Shown: piece after piece, positions 42,817 through 53,199 of the stretch
Numbering within the stretch: position 1 is the stretch's first letter
Layout of the letters: each line of letters starts with the position of its first letter
Assembly (NCBI RefSeq): GCF_001280065.1
Contig: NZ_LGEA01000089.1
Span: forward strand, 98,860 to 162,859
DNA: 64,000 bases
Reading direction: 5' to 3'
From: Streptomyces sp. NRRL B-1140
GTDB taxonomy: Bacteria > Actinomycetota > Actinomycetes > Streptomycetales > Streptomycetaceae
Translations under genes and position numbers: made by a program
The notes under the pieces: generated by a model
What the model was told of the DNA's origin: nothing
The model's input: only the letters and a program-made list of their open reading frames with translations
The model's database searches: none

Positions 42817-43323
42817 TCAGGTGGGGGTGTCGTCCTGCTCGTCCTCGTCTGTTTCCGCCAGGACGGGGGAAGCGTGGTGCGACCAGATCTTCCACCCCTG
42901 GGGCGTGCGCCGGAACACGTTGGTGGCGACCACGAGCTGTCCGACGAGGGGGCCGAGCTCCTCGCCGGCGCCCTCGGGTGCGGGGCCGCCGCTGAGGATG
43001 TTCTCCGTGCAGGTCACCAGGGCGGTGTCGCCGGTGACCGAGACGTGCACGTCGGTCAGGAAGAACTGGATGTAGTCGGTGTTCGCCATGATCAGCGCGT
43101 ACGACCGGAGGACTTCGCCGCGGCCGGTGAGGACGGGCCAGCCGGGGTGGACGCAGGAGACCACCCCGGTGTCGGCCGGGTCGTGGTACGACTCGTCGAC
43201 GCCCAGGTCGGCGGGGGTCAGCCAGAGCGACGCCAGTTCCTCGAAGTCGCCCTGTTCCAGTGCCTCGTAGAAGGCGGTGTTGGCGGCCTCGACCTGTTCG
43301 ACGTCGGTGTGCGGGGCGCTCAC
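42817..43323 (-). CDS. NTF2/SnoaL-like protein
   Basis: 168 residues of the NTF2-like cone fold: VEAANTAFYEALEQGDFEELASLWL then WPVLTGRGEVLRSYALIM and a C-terminal strand ending in WKIWSHHAS. This class includes small enzymes and ligand-binding proteins with no fixed function. GTG start overlaps the folP stop (GTGA), so it is coupled to folP; a role linked to pterin metabolism is possible but not shown. Confidence 0.85.
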   Translation of the reverse strand: MSAPHTDVEQVEAANTAFYEALEQGDFEELASLWLTPADLGVDESYHDPADTGVVSCVHPGWPVLTGRGEVLRSYALIMANTDYIQFFLTDVHVSVTGDTALVTCTENILSGGPAPEGAGEELGPLVGQLVVATNVFRRTPQGWKIWSHHASPVLAETDEDEQDDTPT

Positions 43324-44201
43324 CGGGTTCCTTCTGCGCCGGTGCGTGCTCCTTCGACGGCGCGGGCGACCCGTACGGCGTCCGCGGTGGCGCGCACCTC
43401 GTGGACGCGGACCGCCCATGCTCCGGCGTGTGCCGCGAGCGCGGAGACGGCGGCGGTGGCCGCGTCGCGTTCGCGTGCGGGCGGCGGGGGGCCGTCGGGG
43501 CCGGCGAGGACCCGGCCGAGGAAGCGTTTGCGGGAGGCGGCGACGAGCAGCGGGTGGCCGAGGGCGAGGACCCGGTCGAGGCCCGCGAGGAGGGCGAGGT
43601 CGTGCTCGGCGTCCTTGGAGAAGCCGAGGCCGGGGTCGACGATGACGCGGTCGGGGGCGATGCCGCCGGCCAGGACGGCCTCGACGCGTGTGTGCAGTTC
43701 GTCGACGACCTCGGTGACGACGTCGGTGTACTCGCCCCTGACGTTGCCGCCCTGGAGGAAGCCGCGCCAGTGCATGACGACGAAGGGGGCGCCGGCGTCG
43801 GCGACGGCCGGGATCATGCGGGGGTCGGCGAGGCCGCCGCTGACGTCGTTGACGAGGGCGGCGCCGGATGCGAGGGCCCGTTCGGCGACGGAGGCGCGCA
43901 TGGTGTCGACGGAGACCGTGACGCCTTCGGAGGCCAGGCCGCGGACGACGGGGATGACGCGCCGCAGCTCCTCGTCCTCGTCGACCCGGGTGGCGCCGGG
44001 GCGGGTGGACTCGCCGCCGACGTCGACCAGGTCGGCGCCCTCGGTGACCAGGCCGAGGCCGCGTTTGACGGCGGCCGTGGTGTCGAAGAAGCGGCCGCCG
44101 TCGGAGAAGGAGTCCGGGGTGACGTTCACGACCCCCATGACCGCGCAGCGGTCGAGTTCCGGTAGGCCCGCCACGCGCCCGCGTCCGCTCTGGTTGCTCA
44201 T
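43320..44201 (-). CDS. folP: Dihydropteroate synthase
   Basis: 293 residues. Joins p-aminobenzoate to hydroxymethyl-dihydropterin diphosphate; target of sulfonamides. Signatures: MGVVNVTPDSFSDGG, DVGGESTRPGA, NDVSGG and the phosphate-binding AASRKRFLG. Intact. First gene of the leftward folate group (folP, NTF2-like, folB, folK, DUF3180). Confidence 0.95.
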   Translation of the reverse strand: MSNQSGRGRVAGLPELDRCAVMGVVNVTPDSFSDGGRFFDTTAAVKRGLGLVTEGADLVDVGGESTRPGATRVDEDEELRRVIPVVRGLASEGVTVSVDTMRASVAERALASGAALVNDVSGGLADPRMIPAVADAGAPFVVMHWRGFLQGGNVRGEYTDVVTEVVDELHTRVEAVLAGGIAPDRVIVDPGLGFSKDAEHDLALLAGLDRVLALGHPLLVAASRKRFLGRVLAGPDGPPPPARERDAATAAVSALAAHAGAWAVRVHEVRATADAVRVARAVEGARTGAEGTR

Positions 44202-44285
44202 ATGTTCAGCGTAGGCCCCGGCGGGGGCCGTCCGGCGCTGCGGCCCGGGCGTGGGCCGCGGGCGTGGGCCGCGGGTGGGGCGGCC

Positions 44286-46202
44286 TCACGCCGCACGGAC
44301 GTCCCGTTCCGCCGGGGTGCCGTGGGCGCAGGGGCGGGGTGTGGTCAGGCGCCGGCGGCGCAGGGAGCGCGGCAGGGGCAGGGGCAGGGCGAGGGAGACG
44401 AAGCCTTCGGCCTGCATGGCGGCGAAGCCGATGCGGGGCAGGTCGGCGGGGGCGCGGTAGACGACGAAGCGCGGCTCCCAGCGTGGCTGGAACTTGGCGT
44501 TGAACTTGTAGAGAGACTCGATCTGGAACCAGCGGGAGAGGAAGACCAGCAGGCCGCGCCAGGCGCGCAGCACCGGGCCGGCGCCGATCTTCTCGCCGCG
44601 GGCCAGCGCCGCGCGGAACATGGCGAAGTTGAGGGAGACGCGGGTGATGCCGAACCGGGGGGCGGCCTGGAGGGCGGCCACGATGAGCAGCTCGTTCATG
44701 CCGGGGTCGGCCGAGCGGTCGCGGCGCATCAGGTCCAGGGAGGCGCCGTCGGTGCCCCAGGGCACGAAGTGCAGGATCGCCTTCAGGTCGCCGTAGGGGC
44801 CGGGGTGGTCGTCCTGTTTGTGGGCGGTGGCGATGAGGCAGTCGCCGTCGGCGGGGTCGCCGACGCGGCCGAGGGCCATGGAGAAGCCGCGTTCGGTGTC
44901 GGTGCCGCGCCAGTCGTCGGCGGCGCGGCGGATGCGGTCCAGTTCGGCTTCGCCGAGGTCACGGACACGTCGTACCCGGGTCTCGTAACCGGCGCGCTCG
45001 ATGCGCTTGACCATCTGGCGCACGTTGCGCATCGCGCGGCCGGCGAGAGAGAAATCCGCGACGTCCACCACCGCCTCGTCGCCGAGTTCGAGGGCGTCGA
45101 GCCCGGTCTCGCGGGTCCACACCTCGCCGCCGGTCTCGGAGCAGCCCATGACGGCGGGGGTCCAGGAGTGGGCCCTGGCCTCGTCCATGAACCGTTCGAT
45201 GGCGCCGGGCCAGGCCTCGACGTCGCCGATCGGGTCGCCGCTGGCGAGCATCACGCCGGAGACGACGCGGTAGGTCACCGCTGCCTTGCCGCTGGGGGAG
45301 AAGACGACGGCCTTGTCGCGGCGCAGCGCGAAGTGGCCGAGGGAGTCGCGGCGCCCGTGCTTGTCCAGCAGGGCGCGCAGCTGGGCCTCGTCCTCCTCGG
45401 TGAGCCGTGCGGCCGGGTGCTCGGGGCGGAAGGCCAGGTAGATGGTGGTGACGGCGGTGAGCAGGCCGAGGGCGCCGAGGGAGAAGGCGACGGTCCAGGA
45501 GGTGTCGCCGCGGTAGTCGACCGGGCCTTCGAAGCCGAACAGGCCGTAGATGACGTGGGTGATGCGGTCGGCGAGGCTGGGGTCGCCGATGATGCGTCCG
45601 CTGTGGACGCTGACGACGAGCAGGCCGAGCGCGAGTGAACCGGCGCTCATGAGCACGAAGTTGGCGAGGGCCTTCCAGCGGCTGCGCGGGTCGGGCAGGG
45701 CGTTGAACTCGTCGCGGTGGCGCAGCAGGGGCGCGAGCAGCAGCAGGGAGATCAGGACGCCCACGAGCGAGTGCCGGTAGGTGAACTGGGCGACGGCACC
45801 GGCGGGCAGCAGCGCCACCGCGGCCCGCCAGGCCCGGCGCTTGGCGCGCTTGAGGCCGTGGGCGAGCAGCAGCAACAGCACGCCGGTGCTGAGGGAGAGG
45901 GCGGCCGCGAACGGGCCGAGCGCGCCGGGCAGTACCTCGGCGATGGCGTGCATCCTGCTGTGCCGGAAGCGGGGGAAGACGCCCGCGGCGATGTCCAGGA
46001 CGCCCACCAGGGCGCAGGCTCTGCCGACGAGGGCGGGGACGGCCTCGGGGCGTGGTCCGCTCAGTATCCGGCTCATCCGGCCCGGGTGGGCCGTGCCGCT
46101 GCCGCGGCGCGGAACCCCACCCGACATTTCCTCATCTGTCCTGACAGACATCGCATCCCGTAGTTCTGCGAGAGACCTTGGATCCGGTGCCGATTGGGGC
46201 AT
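44286..46202 (-). CDS. MprF/LysX-like membrane protein (DUF2156 phosphatidylglycerol lysyltransferase-like)
   Basis: 638 residues. Residues about 55-265 hold some six membrane segments. About 285-600 form the DUF2156 double GNAT-like domain, with GDPIGD, the ADDWRGTDTERGFSMALGR region and the C-terminal LYKFNAKFQPRWEPRF signature. MprF-type enzymes aminoacylate phosphatidylglycerol from aminoacyl-tRNA to lower surface charge. No C-terminal lysyl-tRNA synthetase domain is fused (unlike mycobacterial LysX). The start is uncertain; ATGs at 46151 and 46127 are in frame. Confidence 0.85.
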   Translation of the reverse strand: MPQSAPDPRSLAELRDAMSVRTDEEMSGGVPRRGSGTAHPGRMSRILSGPRPEAVPALVGRACALVGVLDIAAGVFPRFRHSRMHAIAEVLPGALGPFAAALSLSTGVLLLLLAHGLKRAKRRAWRAAVALLPAGAVAQFTYRHSLVGVLISLLLLAPLLRHRDEFNALPDPRSRWKALANFVLMSAGSLALGLLVVSVHSGRIIGDPSLADRITHVIYGLFGFEGPVDYRGDTSWTVAFSLGALGLLTAVTTIYLAFRPEHPAARLTEEDEAQLRALLDKHGRRDSLGHFALRRDKAVVFSPSGKAAVTYRVVSGVMLASGDPIGDVEAWPGAIERFMDEARAHSWTPAVMGCSETGGEVWTRETGLDALELGDEAVVDVADFSLAGRAMRNVRQMVKRIERAGYETRVRRVRDLGEAELDRIRRAADDWRGTDTERGFSMALGRVGDPADGDCLIATAHKQDDHPGPYGDLKAILHFVPWGTDGASLDLMRRDRSADPGMNELLIVAALQAAPRFGITRVSLNFAMFRAALARGEKIGAGPVLRAWRGLLVFLSRWFQIESLYKFNAKFQPRWEPRFVVYRAPADLPRIGFAAMQAEGFVSLALPLPLPRSLRRRRLTTPRPCAHGTPAERDVRAA

Positions 46203-46358
46203 CCGGCGACATTGCGCCCTCTAGGACGGTGTCTCGGGGAGAGAGGTTCACTCCCCACGTCAAAGGCGTTTCAAAGGCCGAGGAAAGTCCGGGACAAGCC
46301 CTTGCGAAGGTGTGAGGGGTGCGGGCCCGGACGGGGAGTGCGGACAGGTGACCGACCC

Positions 46359-47477
46359 ATGGGTCTGACGAGCGATGAGGTGCTGGCACTGGCCGTGCTG
46401 TCCGCCGTGCTGCTGTTCGCCGGCACGGTCTGGCTGTGGCCGCGGCTGGCCCGGCGCGGTCTGCGTGCCGTGAGCGGGCGGGTCGCCCTGCTGCTGGGCA
46501 CCCAGGTGGCGCTGTTCGCCGCGGTGGGCCTGGCAGCCAATCAGTCCTTCGGGTTCTACGCGAGCTGGGCGGACCTGTTCGGTCAGGAGAAGGACCAGGG
46601 CGTGGTCGTCGACCACACTCCGGGCGGCGGTCCGCTGAAGGTGCTCGGCTCGCGCCGGGTGCCGGGGGCGGGCGGTGCGCAGCCGCAGGCCGGCGGCCGG
46701 ATCCAGCAGGTCGACATCGTGGGCCGTACGACGCACATCGCCACACCCGCGTACGTCTATCTGCCGCCGGAGTACTTCCAGCCGCGGTATCGCACCGAGC
46801 GCTTTCCCGCCGCCGTGGTGCTGACGGGTTATCCGGGTACGGCCTCGGCGCTGGTGGAAAAGCTCCGCTATCCGCGTACGGCTCTGGAACTGGCGCGGGC
46901 GGGCCGGGCGAAGCCGATGATCCTCGTGATGCTGCGGCCCACCGTGGCGCCGCCCCGGGACACGGAGTGCGTCGACGTCCCGGGCGGCCCGCGGACCGAG
47001 TCGTTCTTCGCGAAGGATCTCCCCGACGCGTTGCGCACGCACTACAGGGTGGCCGAAAAGCCGGGCGGTCTGGGCATCATCGGCAACTCCACGGGGGGTT
47101 ACTGCGCCTTGAAGATCGCCCTGCACCATCCCGGCGTCTACGCAGCCGGGGCCGGCCTGTCGGCTTACTACAAGGCGCCGATCGACGCCACGACAGGCGA
47201 TCTCTTCCAGGGCGACAAGACGTTGCGCAATCGCGCGGATCTGCAGTGGTACCTCGCGCACGAGCCCGCTCCCGATACCTCCCTGCTGGTCAGCACCAGC
47301 AAACAGGGAGAGACCAACTACAAGGACACGCTGAGGTTCATCGAGCGGGTGGAGGGCACCGGGCGGACGCGGATCTCGTCGATCATCCTCGAAAGCGGCG
47401 GGCACAACTTCAACACCTGGCGGCGTGAGATTCCGGCGGCGCTGGAGTGGATGAGCGGGCGGCTGATCGGCCCCTGA
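46359..47477 (+). CDS. Membrane-anchored esterase D-like alpha/beta hydrolase
   Basis: 372 residues. Two N-terminal membrane segments (about 8-26 and 43-60) place the catalytic domain outside. The Esterase_D/FbpA-type fold shows nucleophile elbow GNSTGG, the acidic residue likely in the STSKQGE region, and H near the end in ESGGHNFNTW. Related proteins include mycolyltransferases and S-formylglutathione-type esterases. Divergent from the MprF-like gene, 156 bases between. Confidence 0.83.
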   Translation: MGLTSDEVLALAVLSAVLLFAGTVWLWPRLARRGLRAVSGRVALLLGTQVALFAAVGLAANQSFGFYASWADLFGQEKDQGVVVDHTPGGGPLKVLGSRRVPGAGGAQPQAGGRIQQVDIVGRTTHIATPAYVYLPPEYFQPRYRTERFPAAVVLTGYPGTASALVEKLRYPRTALELARAGRAKPMILVMLRPTVAPPRDTECVDVPGGPRTESFFAKDLPDALRTHYRVAEKPGGLGIIGNSTGGYCALKIALHHPGVYAAGAGLSAYYKAPIDATTGDLFQGDKTLRNRADLQWYLAHEPAPDTSLLVSTSKQGETNYKDTLRFIERVEGTGRTRISSIILESGGHNFNTWRREIPAALEWMSGRLIGP

Positions 47478-47612
47478 GAATGATCTTGGGAATGGGGTGA
47501 GCGACCGATTCCGGTTGTTGCCGAGTTCTGAAGTGGTGTGAACGTTTCGGTACGGCTTTGTTTTTGCGGGGTGGGTCACCATGAATCGCCTACGCGCGGT
47601 AAGTTTCTGGCC

Positions 47613-48962
47613 ATGCCACGTGGACGTCACCGCCATTCCCCGCCCCTGCACAGGTTGCTCCCCCCGTCGGCGATCGCAGGCGTCTCCCTCGTCTGCGCCC
47701 TGGGGCCCTGGGTGTTCACGGAGCGGATGGTGCTCCGCGGTCTGGCCGCGGCCGCCGCGGCGACGGCGGTCATCGGCGCGGTCGTGCTGCGCCGTTGGGA
47801 CACCCAGGCGGGCAAGCGCGTCGCCGATCTCACGCGCGCGCGGGCGAGCGACGAGTGGCGCTTCGAGGAACGCGTCGCCGAACTGGAGGCCGACCTCGAG
47901 GAGTCGCGCGAGCTGCGCGCGAAGCTGGAGCAGCGGCTGCGCGCCAAGCGCACGGAACTGGCCGGACTGCGCAACGAGCACGCCGCGCTGCTGCGCCGGT
48001 ACGCCACGGCGGAGGCCGAGCGCGCGAGCGTCCTGGAGGATCGCCGGGTCCTCGAGATAGAGGCGACGGCTCCGGTCCGGGTCGCCCTGCCGTCCGGGGC
48101 GTCGGACGCGGTGCCACCTTCCCCGAAGCCGGACGAGGCGCCCGCCGCCGCTGCCGCTCCGGGTGTCGAGGAGCAGCCCGCGGTGCCCGCCGTGTTCTCG
48201 CCGGAGGGCTCCCGGCTGTTCCGGCGGGCCGCGGCCGCACTCGCCCGGTTCGACGGTGAGACGGTTCCGGACCCGGACGGCGGCGGCGACGGCGACGGCG
48301 ACGGCGTGCCGGAGGACGAGGACAAGGACGGCGCCCCGGAGGCCGCGCAGGGGCCGGAGCGGGACCAGTCGGAGCAGCGGGAGCGGGCGCAGGACGGCGA
48401 GGCGCGGGAGAGGTCCGAGGCGGCCGACGGCCACGAGCGCGCGGCGGCCGAGACGACCGTGCCGGTGGCGGGAACCGTGCCGGCCGGCGAGGACGGGCCC
48501 ACCGTGCCCGTCGGCGAGACCGAGTCAGGGCAACTCCCGCAGCCCGCACGCCCCGAGGAGCCGACCCGGGCCGAACAGGTCACCGGCCCCGGCCGGTCCG
48601 AGCGCCCCGGCCGGTCCGCCCGGCCCGAGCAGCCCGCCGGCCGGCTCTCCGGGCACTACACCGTGCCGACCGCCGTGGCCGTTCCGCCGCAGGCGCCGGT
48701 GCGGCGTCCGCAGGCCGGGGGCGGGTTCGACTTCTTCGGCACGAAGGCCGGTACCTCCTCGGCGGCTCTGGAGGCCGTGCAGAACGAGGATCTCGCCGAT
48801 GTCGTCGGCCAGGAGGCGCTCGCCCTGCACAAGGCCGAGACCGAGGCCCGCTACAAGCCGGCCGACGAGGAGTCGCGCGGCATCGGTCAGGTCATCGACC
48901 TGACGGCACACGACGAGACCGAGCAGATCGACGTACAGGGACTGCGCAGCGCGGTGTCCTGA
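47613..48962 (+). CDS. Membrane protein with coiled coil and disordered C terminus
   Basis: 449 residues, no family recognised. Two close hydrophobic segments (about 18-38 and 43-62) are followed by a heptad-rich coiled coil at about 80-155 (DEWRFEERVAELEADLEESRELR and on). From 160 to 370 the protein is acidic, Pro/Glu/Ala-rich and probably disordered, with a DGDGDG run. The last 60 residues (GGGFDFFGTKAG to the end) look folded and conserved. Coiled-coil membrane proteins of this kind often scaffold cell-wall or polar complexes. Function unknown. Confidence 0.7.
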   Translation: MPRGRHRHSPPLHRLLPPSAIAGVSLVCALGPWVFTERMVLRGLAAAAAATAVIGAVVLRRWDTQAGKRVADLTRARASDEWRFEERVAELEADLEESRELRAKLEQRLRAKRTELAGLRNEHAALLRRYATAEAERASVLEDRRVLEIEATAPVRVALPSGASDAVPPSPKPDEAPAAAAAPGVEEQPAVPAVFSPEGSRLFRRAAAALARFDGETVPDPDGGGDGDGDGVPEDEDKDGAPEAAQGPERDQSEQRERAQDGEARERSEAADGHERAAAETTVPVAGTVPAGEDGPTVPVGETESGQLPQPARPEEPTRAEQVTGPGRSERPGRSARPEQPAGRLSGHYTVPTAVAVPPQAPVRRPQAGGGFDFFGTKAGTSSAALEAVQNEDLADVVGQEALALHKAETEARYKPADEESRGIGQVIDLTAHDETEQIDVQGLRSAVS

Positions 48963-48974
48963 AGTTCGTGGTGA

Positions 48975-49010
48975 CGAAGGGCCCCTCGGCCATGTCCGGG
49001 GGGCCCTTCG
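48975..49010. terminator. Bidirectional terminator
   Basis: cgaagggcccc / ggggcccttcg, perfect 11-bp arms, 14-base loop, between convergent genes (coiled-coil protein and large PH-domain protein). Confidence 0.75.
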
Positions 49011-49020
49011 CTGTTCGGCG

Positions 49021-50445
49021 TCACGCCATCCAGCGGTCGGGTCGCGCCTCCCTGCGCCCCGTCCGGGACCGCTCCGCCTGCGCGGCCAGCAGCTCGCGCG
49101 CCTCACCGGCCTCCCGCAGCCTGGCCCGCACCGTGTTGTTCGCGCCCGTGTCCACGCACACGTCGGCCACGCCCCGGGCCCGCTCCCACGGCCCCTGCGT
49201 CATCCGCACGCTCTGCACCTTGGCGTGCGGCACCAGCGCCAGGCTCCGTCGCAGCAACCCGGACCGGGCCGCGAACACCGCGTCCGTGACGGCGAGTCCG
49301 TAGCCGCGCCACCACAGCGGCACGCACCAGCGCGCGCCGCGCGACGCCGGTGACAGGGCCGCGGGCCCCGGCACGCTCACCCCCGGCAGCACGCGCCCGA
49401 CGACGTCCTCGGCGATCTCGCGCGGGGCGACCGGCACCAGCACGGAGTTGGACGAACCGGCCACGTCCAGCTCCACCCGCACCCAGCCGCGCCGCCGCCA
49501 CAGCAGCGGCTCCACGATCCGCACGGTCTGCACGCGCCCCGGCGGCACCGTCTCGTGGGCCCGGTCCAGCAACCCGTGGTCGATGCGCAGCCCGTCGGGC
49601 GACTCGGCCACCGTCCAGTCGTACTCGGCGACGAACCGCCCCACGCTGCTCGCACCCGCCGCGCCCAGCAACGGCAGCGCGACCGCGAGGACCGTCCACA
49701 GGCTGTGGGTGACCAGCCACAGCACCGGCGGGACGACGAGGGCCGCGGCCAGTGACATCCAGGTGGCACCCGTCAGCACCAGCGACAGGGCGAGCACGCC
49801 GGGCGGCACCCGCAGCAGCTGCCGGGACGGGGCCTCGCCGACCTCGTGCGCGGTCTCGGGTGCGAAACCGGCCGCCCGGGCGAGCAGTTCGGCCCGCAGC
49901 GTCCGTGCCTCGCCGGCGCCGAGGAAGGCCAGCTCGTCCTTCTTGTCGGTGCCGATCACGTCGAGTTTGAGCTTGGCGACGCCCGCGACCCGGGCCAGCA
50001 GCGGCTGGGTGACGTCGACGGCCTGGATCCGCTCCAGCCGGATGTGCGCGGTCCGCCGGAAGACGAGCCCGGTACGGATGCGCAGTTCGCTTCCGGTCAC
50101 CGCGAAGTGCGTGAACCACCAGGAGCAGAAGCCGTAGAGGGCGGCGGCCGGGACGAGCACGGCGAGGCCGATCAGCAGCGTGGTCGTGGTCAGCCGGGTG
50201 AGATGGCGCTGCGCGCCGTCGGGATCGTGCACGGCCCAGCCGATGAGCACGGCGACCGGTGCCCAGGCGCGGCGCAGCGGGGTGACGGGGTGCAGCCGCC
50301 GCTCCACCACCTCGGCGGCGGTCTCCGAGGCACCGGCGGTCTCCGAGGCACCAGTGGTGGCCGAGGCACCAGCGGTCTCCGAGGCACCGGCGGTTCCCGA
50401 GGCACCGGCGGTCTCCGAGGCCCCGGCCGCCTCCGGCGCCGTCAC
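49021..50445 (-). CDS. Large PH-domain membrane protein (YdbT-like)
   Basis: 474 residues. After a repetitive N terminus (residues 3-45) come paired membrane helices, then bacterial PH (bPH2/DUF304) units with [32 protein letters not shown], repeated at about 280-400 and again near 410-460. This is the YdbT type that pairs with the small YdbS-type protein encoded just upstream (GTGA overlap). In Bacillus YdbS/YdbT protect against certain bacteriocins. Function here unknown. Confidence 0.85.
   Translation of the reverse strand: MTAPEAAGASETAGASGTAGASETAGASATTGASETAGASETAAEVVERRLHPVTPLRRAWAPVAVLIGWAVHDPDGAQRHLTRLTTTTLLIGLAVLVPAAALYGFCSWWFTHFAVTGSELRIRTGLVFRRTAHIRLERIQAVDVTQPLLARVAGVAKLKLDVIGTDKKDELAFLGAGEARTLRAELLARAAGFAPETAHEVGEAPSRQLLRVPPGVLALSLVLTGATWMSLAAALVVPPVLWLVTHSLWTVLAVALPLLGAAGASSVGRFVAEYDWTVAESPDGLRIDHGLLDRAHETVPPGRVQTVRIVEPLLWRRRGWVRVELDVAGSSNSVLVPVAPREIAEDVVGRVLPGVSVPGPAALSPASRGARWCVPLWWRGYGLAVTDAVFAARSGLLRRSLALVPHAKVQSVRMTQGPWERARGVADVCVDTGANNTVRARLREAGEARELLAAQAERSRTGRREARPDRWMA
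50321..50428 (-). repeat. Six tandem 18-bp units coding for ETAGAS repeats
   Basis: gtctccgaggcaccggcg and close variants run head to tail from 50321 to 50428. On the minus strand they encode a six-residue motif (ETAGAS, EATGAS-like variants) at the N terminus of the large PH-domain protein. The 18-base unit keeps the frame, so copy number may vary without harming the gene. Confidence 0.85.
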
Positions 50446-50972
50446 AGCCCCGCCGACCGGGCTTCGCCCAGCTCGGTGAGCCGGTCGCGCAGCCGTTCCG
50501 CCTCGGCCGGGTCCAGACCCGGGATGGTCGCGTCGGTGGCCGCGGCGGCCGTGTGCAGCTGCACGCTGGCCAGCCCGAAGTGCCGCTCGACGGGCCCGGA
50601 CGTGACCTCGACCAGCTGCATCCGCCCGTACGGCACGACCGTCTCCTCGCGCCACAGCACGCCCCGGCTGATCAGCAGGTCGTCGGCCCGCTCGGCGTAC
50701 CGCCAGGAACGCCAGTTGCGCTCGGTCAGTACCCAGCCCCAGGCCATCAGTGCCAGCGGCGGCAGGGCGAAGGCGCCCCAGGCCGGACCGGCCAGCAGCC
50801 CCGGCAGCAACCCGGCCGCCAGGGCGATCAGCCCGAGCCACACGACCAGCAGCAGCCGGCGCATCCTCAGCAGCCCGGGCGGCAGCGCGATCCACACCGG
50901 CTCGTCGCCGGCCGGCTCGGCCGTGCCCCGTGTCCCGCCCTGCCCCACCTCGTGCGGACTCCCCGTATCCAT
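50442..50972 (-). CDS. Small PH-domain membrane protein (YdbS-like)
   Basis: 176 residues: two membrane helices (about 37-75), then one bPH2 unit ([28 protein letters not shown]). First gene of the PH pair; its stop overlaps the GTG of the large protein. No clear ribosome site precedes the ATG, so a leaderless mRNA is possible. Divergent from nuoD with only 31 bases in between. Confidence 0.85.
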   Translation of the reverse strand: MDTGSPHEVGQGGTRGTAEPAGDEPVWIALPPGLLRMRRLLLVVWLGLIALAAGLLPGLLAGPAWGAFALPPLALMAWGWVLTERNWRSWRYAERADDLLISRGVLWREETVVPYGRMQLVEVTSGPVERHFGLASVQLHTAAAATDATIPGLDPAEAERLRDRLTELGEARSAGL

Positions 50973-51003
50973 GGGGCCAGCGTACGTAGGAGAGACTGTG
51001 TCC

Positions 51004-52155
51004 ATGACTCCTACGACGGAGACCATGGTCGGAATCGGCGGCGCCGCGGAGAGCACCGACATGGTGCTCAACATCGGCCCGCAGCACCCTTCCACCCATG
51101 GCGTGCTGCGGCTGAAGCTCGTCCTGGACGGCGAGCGCATCATGCACGCGGAGCCGGTGATCGGCTACATGCACCGCGGCGCGGAGAAGCTGTTCGAGGC
51201 GCGCGACTACCGCCAGATCATCATGCTGGCCAACCGGCACGACTGGCTGTCGGCGTTCTCCAACGAGCTCGGCGTGGTCCTCGCCGTGGAGCGGATGCTC
51301 GGCATGGAGGTGCCCGAGCGCGCGGTATGGCTGCGCACGCTGCTCGCCGAGCTGAACCGGGTGCTCAACCACCTGATGTTCCTCGGCTCGTACCCGCTGG
51401 AACTCGGCGGGATCACCCCGATCTTCTACGCCTTCCGGGAGCGCGAGGAGCTCCAGCACGTCATGGAGGAGATCTCCGGCGGGCGGATGCACTACATGTT
51501 CAACCGCGTCGGCGGCCTCAAGGAGGACCTGCCGGCCGGGTGGACCACGCGCGCACGCACCGCAGTCGCCGACGTGCGTTCCCGGATGGACCGCTTCGAC
51601 GACCTGGTGCTCGGCAACGAGATCTTCCGCGGCCGGACCCGGGGCGTGGGCACCCTCTCGCCCGAGGCCGTGCACGCCTACGGGGTGAGCGGGCCGATCG
51701 GGCGGGCCTCGGGCGTCGACTTCGACCTGCGCCGGGACGAGCCGTACCTCGCCTACGGCGACCTCCAGGACACCCTGAAGGTGGTCACCCGGCAGGAGGG
51801 CGACTGCCTCGCCCGCTTCGAGTGCCTCCTGGAGCAGACGCACAACGCGCTGGACCTGGCCGACGCCTGCCTGGACCGGCTGGCCGAGCTGCCGCCCGGG
51901 CCGGTCAACCAGCGGCTCCCGAAGGTCCTGAAGGCACCCGAGGGACACACGTACGCCTGGACCGAGAACCCGCTCGGCATCAACGGCTACTACCTCGTCA
52001 GCAAGGGCGAGAAGACCCCGTACCGGCTGAAGCTGCGCTCGGCGTCGTACAACAACATCCAGGTGCTGACGGAGCTGCTGCCGGGGACGCTGGTCGCGGA
52101 CATGGTGGCGATCCTGGGGTCGATGTTCTTCGTGGTCGGGGACATCGACAAGTAG
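51004..52155 (+). CDS. nuoD: NADH-quinone oxidoreductase subunit D (orphan second copy)
   Basis: 383 residues. NuoD (49-kDa subunit) lines the quinone site of complex I. The N-terminal [16 protein letters not shown] loop, [13 protein letters not shown] and the C-terminal GDIDK end are typical; no other nuo gene is nearby, so this copy stands outside the main nuoA-N operon. ATG 51004 with AGGAGAG 9 bases upstream. It is convergent with an NDUFAF7-like methyltransferase gene, 24 bases apart. It might replace NuoD under some condition or serve an alternative complex. Confidence 0.93.
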   Translation: MTPTTETMVGIGGAAESTDMVLNIGPQHPSTHGVLRLKLVLDGERIMHAEPVIGYMHRGAEKLFEARDYRQIIMLANRHDWLSAFSNELGVVLAVERMLGMEVPERAVWLRTLLAELNRVLNHLMFLGSYPLELGGITPIFYAFREREELQHVMEEISGGRMHYMFNRVGGLKEDLPAGWTTRARTAVADVRSRMDRFDDLVLGNEIFRGRTRGVGTLSPEAVHAYGVSGPIGRASGVDFDLRRDEPYLAYGDLQDTLKVVTRQEGDCLARFECLLEQTHNALDLADACLDRLAELPPGPVNQRLPKVLKAPEGHTYAWTENPLGINGYYLVSKGEKTPYRLKLRSASYNNIQVLTELLPGTLVADMVAILGSMFFVVGDIDK

Positions 52156-52179
52156 GGCTCACTCGCGAAAAGGCAGCGC

Positions 52180-53199
52180 TCACCCCGGGAACGGGCCCGG
52201 GACCCCGACCGGCTGCACCAGCCAGCCGAAGTCGCCGAGACCGCCCGCCGCGGTGAGCTCGGCGGCCTCACCGGCGCTCGCGAGGGCGCGTACGTACGCG
52301 GCCGGGTCGGTGGAGGCCAGCGACAGCGGGGGGCGTGCGCCGGTCACGTCCAGGGCCCGCAGCGCCTCACGCTGCGGGAGCAGGCGCCCGCCGGGCAGCG
52401 CGCACGCGTCCAGGGCGACATGGGCCGTGATGTCGCAGGAGCCGTCCGGGACGGGCGCGGTCTCGCGGCCCTCCCGGAATCCGGTGAGCGTGCCGAACGG
52501 CGGCCGGGCGCCCGCCGTGTGCGCGTAGTCCACGGCCACGGCGAGCCCCCGCCGCAGCGTCCCGACCGCCCCGGCCCAGGCCTCGTCCCGGGGCAGGCCG
52601 ATCTCGGCGCGCAGCCCCTGCTCTCCGGGCAGCGGCCACCACCGCTCCAGCCACCGCGCCGGCGCCCCGTCCACCGGCTCCCCGAGCCGCTCGGTCCCGT
52701 CCTGCCGGACCATGACCAGCCGCGCGACGCCCTCGGCGTCCACCTCCACGACCTCCACGGGCACGTTGTCCAGCCACTCGTTGGCGAACAGCAGCCCGGT
52801 CGCCCCCTCCGGGGGTGCGTCCAGCCACTCGATCCGGTGATCGAGCCCCGCGGGCGGCCCGGCGATCTCCACGGCGTAGGCGCGCGTCCGCGCCGCCACG
52901 TCGGCGGGGAGCGCGGCGAGCACCCCGCCCGTCAGTTCACCCCGCCCGGCCGCCATGTCGACGAAGTCCAGCTCCGCGGGCCGCCCCAGCGCCTCGTCGA
53001 CCCGGCACAGCAGCCGGGCCACGGCCCCCGCGAACAACGGCGACGCATGCACGGACGTGCGGAAATGCCCGGCCGGTCCCTCCGCGCGCCGGTAGAAGCC
53101 CCCCGGCGCGTACAGAGCGTCCTGCGCCGCCGCACGCCACCCGCGCCACTCCTGCCACTCGTGCCGCCCGTCCCGCTCGTCCCGTGTTCCTGCCGTCAC
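52180..53199 (-). CDS. SAM-dependent methyltransferase, NDUFAF7/MidA-like (COG1565)
   Basis: 339 residues. [27 protein letters not shown] is the hallmark start of this family, with the SAM motif [10 protein letters not shown] (81-89; GPGRGT in many relatives) and [17 protein letters not shown] typical of motif II/III. In human mitochondria NDUFAF7 dimethylates an Arg of NDUFS2, the homologue of NuoD. Here it faces nuoD2, which makes NuoD2 the likely substrate (inference). Divergent from the histidine kinase gene. Confidence 0.87.
   Translation of the reverse strand: MTAGTRDERDGRHEWQEWRGWRAAAQDALYAPGGFYRRAEGPAGHFRTSVHASPLFAGAVARLLCRVDEALGRPAELDFVDMAAGRGELTGGVLAALPADVAARTRAYAVEIAGPPAGLDHRIEWLDAPPEGATGLLFANEWLDNVPVEVVEVDAEGVARLVMVRQDGTERLGEPVDGAPARWLERWWPLPGEQGLRAEIGLPRDEAWAGAVGTLRRGLAVAVDYAHTAGARPPFGTLTGFREGRETAPVPDGSCDITAHVALDACALPGGRLLPQREALRALDVTGARPPLSLASTDPAAYVRALASAGEAAELTAAGGLGDFGWLVQPVGVPGPFPG

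Noticed and set aside
44286..46202. Mycobacterial-type LysX with a fused lysyl-tRNA synthetase
   Set aside because: The protein ends after the DUF2156 domain; no class II synthetase motifs follow.
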